Origin: Antitrichia curtipendula
Lineage: Eukaryota > Streptophyta > Bryopsida > Hypnales > Leucodontaceae
Assembly (NCBI GenBank): GCA_951230915.1
Contig: OX579635.1
Location: forward strand, 45,198,001-45,262,000
Reading direction: 5' to 3'
DNA length: 64,000 nt
In this document: positions 61,001-64,000 of the stretch, one piece after another
Position numbering within the stretch: position 1 is the first letter of the stretch
Layout: each line of letters starts with the position of its first letter
The notes under the pieces: model-generated
What the model saw: only the letters and a program-made list of their open reading frames with translations
Database searches by the model: none
Told to the model about the DNA's origin: nothing
Translations under genes and position numbers: made by a program

Positions 61001-61190
61001 CCATTCAAGAATCCCATGAATTAAATAAGCTCCTATCTTTTCAAATTGCTTATCTAAAGATATGGATAAGAATCAATGGTATAACCATACATCAATCCTT
61101 AACATTTTTATTCATTAAAAAGGTCCAAATAGGTTACCACTTTTTAATAAAATAAATAAATAAAAACATAGACTTACGGTTTAGGGTTTA
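58002..61190. other. Non-coding region; TATA-like module near 58550
   Basis: No gene is supported. At 58440-58640 a sequence with repeated TTCCGGA/TCCGGAA words leads into CGCTATATAAACTCCG and a CT-rich leader, which looks like a core promoter, but the frame after it (from 58641) resembles nothing I know. A short GC-rich patch near 59925-60060 yields overlapping frames by composition. Confidence 0.45.
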
Positions 61191-61202
61191 GGGTTTAGGG
61201 TT
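61176..61202 (+). repeat. Interstitial telomere-like tract
   Basis: Three to four perfect GGTTTAG units (plant TTTAGGG repeat) directly at the left border of the second direct repeat copy. Confidence 0.85.
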
Positions 61203-61960
61203 ACAAGGGTATCCCTGAATTTTTTACATACTTTTTTAGAGCTGAATTTTGGCCTACCCTCCCATTTTCATAGACTGTGCATTCACTGGTGCAATAGAAA
61301 GCCTAAAAAGTTTCACCGTTTGCGAAATATAGCAAGTTGGACTTTTTGAAGGTGAGTTGACTTTCTTTAGGGTAAGGTTTTTAGGAATTTCGATTAGACC
61401 TATCCCCTATTTGTAGGTGTTGTGTATCCAATGGTGGTATTGGTTTCTCCAAAAAAGTTTAGGGTTGGTTGTTGTGAGCATTTCAAAAGTGGCATTTAGA
61501 ATTGCTATTTTTGTCACGGTGAAGAATTTGAAAGATTTAAAGCTACGTACCCCCCCCCCCCCATTTTCAAGGGTTGTAAAGACAATGGAGTAATAAAAAT
61601 TCCAAACATAGGGCTTTTTTTGGAAGTTATGGCCAGTTTGACTTTGATAACCCTCATAGTTGACTTTTTTAAATTGATTGATTTTGGAGTTTTGACCTAA
61701 AACAATGTTGTAGGTCTCGGGACCAATGTTTAGGATTGGTATTAGATTTCTTGATTCAACCTTGTATGCATGAGTTATAGATGGATGAAATTCCGAGAAA
61801 CAAAACTTCATCCGTCCATAACTCATGCATGGAATGTTCAATCTACATCATCATGGATTCCTAAAAAGAAGAGGTATGACGTCATCCACTTTTTTTTCAA
61901 ATGCCCTTCTTTATACAAAAGCGTGTAGGGAGCAATGGCTATTTTGAGCTTTTAATTGAA
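61203..61960 (+). repeat. Direct repeat copy 2 (partner at 55685-56430)
   Basis: Same order of words as copy 1, with a longer C run (about 12 C near 61551-61562). The minus-strand frame across it is a by-product. Confidence 0.8.
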
Positions 61961-63190
61961 TGTGAAATTTCTAAAGCAAGAAAGTCTCAACGGATCTTGG
62001 TAGTATGATTCGTAAACATTAAACAAATGAAGGAAACAAACAAATTAAGCTGCACCATTGTCACCAACAAATCCCAATTGCATCTGATTATGTGGTTGAT
62101 AATATCAGTATTATAGATGACTGCTTGCCGAGTTGCTTGCAATCTTCCAAAATTGAGAATTTTGTCAATGAATCACCAGCTACCTAAATTGAGGATTTTC
62201 ACTGACACCCTCTGCGATTGACCTCTAAAAAAATTCCAAATGAATGCCAATAAACTGAAGATTCTCTACCTTGTAAACCACGGGAAGTAAATGTTTCATT
62301 CATTCTTAGGATAGGTTTTGTGGTGCAATCAAGCCGTAATGCCTAATTACATGATTTTGCTTGCATAATTGGGCATTATGCATTTTCATCCCAATTGTTT
62401 GTCTTCATCATTATTTCATCTAAATTTTCTTCCCGCAGTTTAGGTTGGGCAAAGCTTCTCGTTGTCAATGAAAGAGCCTCCTAGTTGGGCTCCACCCTCC
62501 TCGTCAGCCCTTTCCATCCTGCAATGCTATGTACTTACAAGATTTGCTGAGAATGTCCACCATTGATTTGCTATAAACGTCAAATGTAGACTGAGATCAG
62601 GGTTGTTGTTTCAGCACAGCCTTAGAATTGTCCGTACGTTGGGATTTAAGTACCGAAACCTTCGACAAGCAATATCAGTTCATCCAAATCTGAAGCAAAT
62701 TACTTAGTTGATTGGGAACTCAACCTTGTGCCTCAGGATTGACAAGAGTCATATTGTACGTGATTGAATACTACCACCCATCCATGTCCTTGTCACTTAC
62801 CAATTTTCCTAGATCAGAAAATTTTCCAAAACTGTATGGGAAGGAAAAGCTTGAAATTTTAAAGCAGAAAAGGTACTGATGCCCCTCAGTTTTATCCAAT
62901 AATTTAAATACTTGTACTAATATATGGAATCTTAGTTGGACTAATCACTTGCCAACTAGAATATATTTAATACACATAAGGTAAGGTAGGAAGGAGAGGA
63001 AGAACCTTTGAAAGAAACCTAACTGCCAAGGGAAATAACTATTAGAGAATAGTTATTGTATGGTATGTAATTTTCATTACTCAGCAGGCAACCCATGCAG
63101 CTCAAAAATAATCTTTTTCTTAAAGAATAAAAATTTGAAAATGATTTTTTAGATTTACATGCACATGGAAAGCTTTTAATCATTCCATTT
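61961..63190. other. No gene seen
   Basis: Non-coding sequence of moderate AT content without recognisable frames or repeats. Confidence 0.5.
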
Positions 63191-63194
63191 TCAA

Positions 63195-63440
63195 TGATGA
63201 GACAAATATTATGATTAGTTCGCGGGTAGTTACGGAATCTCTGCTCTAAAATAAACTTTAAAGTTCTTTATTTAATTCAATTTTCAATGTTTTTGAACAA
63301 AAATAAAAACATTGCCATGTAGATTGTTTATTACAACATTGCAACCATTGGAATTGACATTTTTCAATTCTATAACTAAATTCTTAGCAATTTATTTTCT
63401 TAAACTATACTCTATTTCTTTCTATTTCTTATTTTTTTCA
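63195..63440 (-). repeat. Inverted homologue of 5760-6000
   Basis: On the minus strand it reads AAGAATTTAGTTAT, GAATTGAAAAATG, AATGTTGTAATAAACAATCTA and AGTTTATTTTAGAG, in the same order as 5815-5960 on the plus strand, with an estimated 80-90 percent identity by eye. It is probably part of a second copy of the inverted-repeat element family continuing past the window end. Confidence 0.7.
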
Positions 63441-64000
63441 AGCATGAAGATAAAGTTTTTTTTGTTTGAAGTTTTATATACAGATTTCTAACTTATTTAT
63501 TCACCATATTATGTAGAGTAACAAGTTGTAGGATCCTTAATTTTTGTATAATAAGTTTGAAAGATGAAATCTAACCATTCAAGAAGAGTTGAAAATGCTT
63601 CTTTTTTAAATTTATGCAACTTCATTTTGCATGTACTTTTAAAAAAATTTGGGCCTAAAAACATGGAATACCTTTAGGGATTAAGGAAATTTGGAGCCAA
63701 AAAATCTAATCAAGCAAGGTGTAAGAAAAAATTTATCTTCACTTAAGGTACAAATGTCTTGCGATCTACGTAGTCAAAGTTTATAAAATTTCTTCTACAC
63801 AATTCCATTTTAGTTTAGTGTAAGAATCTATAAATAATTAGATATGCAAGAAAAAAAAATTTGAAATTTTTGCACTTTGCAATAGAAATGGTAGTTTTGA
63901 CAGAAAAAAGGCCTTGGTCCTTTAGGGGTTAATAAAATTTTAGAATGGCTATATAAATGTCTTTTAAGAAGTATTACGGATTAGTCTAGGATTTCTTTCT

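Noticed and set aside
55685..61960. The direct repeats as a pair of LTRs
   Set aside because: No gag, pol, primer-binding site or TG...CA borders found; copies differ by a large internal expansion.

Overview
This is nuclear DNA of a green plant. It is AT-rich, carries plant-type TTTAGGG telomere-like tracts, an exon of a plant cellulose-synthase-like (CSLA) gene, plant-style introns, and a dense mixture of Copia, CACTA, hAT-like, PIF/Harbinger and Mutator-like elements. The gene families (SWIM-type Mutator transposases, TET/JBP-like dioxygenases, a ParB-like/DNA-methylase protein) make me favour a seed-free land plant or streptophyte alga, but the species cannot be fixed from sequence alone. 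I see no bacterial-style operons, CRISPR array or convincing tRNA/rRNA gene.

Layout. 1-7.6 kb: interior of a non-coding element with 107-bp terminal inverted repeats, containing a CACTA element with perfect target-site duplication; a short CACTA MITE lies just outside. 9.2-13.1 kb: an apparently intact PIF/Harbinger transposon with a two-exon transposase (+) and a Myb/SANT-like partner (-). 13.2-14.7 kb: one CSLA exon between two diverged direct repeats. 16-19.1 kb: a dead Mutator-like transposase with SWIM finger. 20.4-37.1 kb: the most interesting region. Two inverted copies of a repeat (unique part plus GGATGAAAAG-type array) bracket a divergent gene pair: a SWIM-type Mutator-like transposase (-) and a multi-exon gene (+) joining a ParB/sulfiredoxin-like domain to a beta-class DNA amino-methyltransferase-like domain. 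The putative first intron of the latter holds 19 copies of a 16-bp palindrome (CTCTCGG-GG-CCGAGAG and variants) spaced almost exactly 148-149 bp. 39.2-41.1 kb: a broken gene with a RING-like Cys cluster and a 2OG-Fe(II) dioxygenase domain. 41.4-48.3 kb: a Copia element split by two precise insertions (a 1.4-kb hAT-like element and a 3.3-kb LTR-type element). 49.5-50.3 kb: a Copia gag remnant on the minus strand. 50.5-51.7 kb: a third CACTA element. 51.7-64 kb: mostly AT-rich repeats, a direct duplication at 55.7 and 61.2 kb, a 297-bp tandem triplication, and a second dioxygenase-like reading frame at 57.3-58.0 kb.

How it fits together. Nearly everything recognisable is mobile or derived from mobile elements. 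The working hypothesis for 20.4-37.1 kb is one large element in which a Mutator-type transposase and a ParB-methylase-like protein are transcribed head-to-head, with the palindromic array as a candidate binding platform for one of the two proteins. The coding frames and splice phases are read directly from the sequence; element boundaries and the protein-DNA pairing are inference. The methylase carries DVPE instead of a canonical DPPY motif and one in-frame TAG, and the transposase one in-frame TAG, so this copy is probably decaying or inactive.
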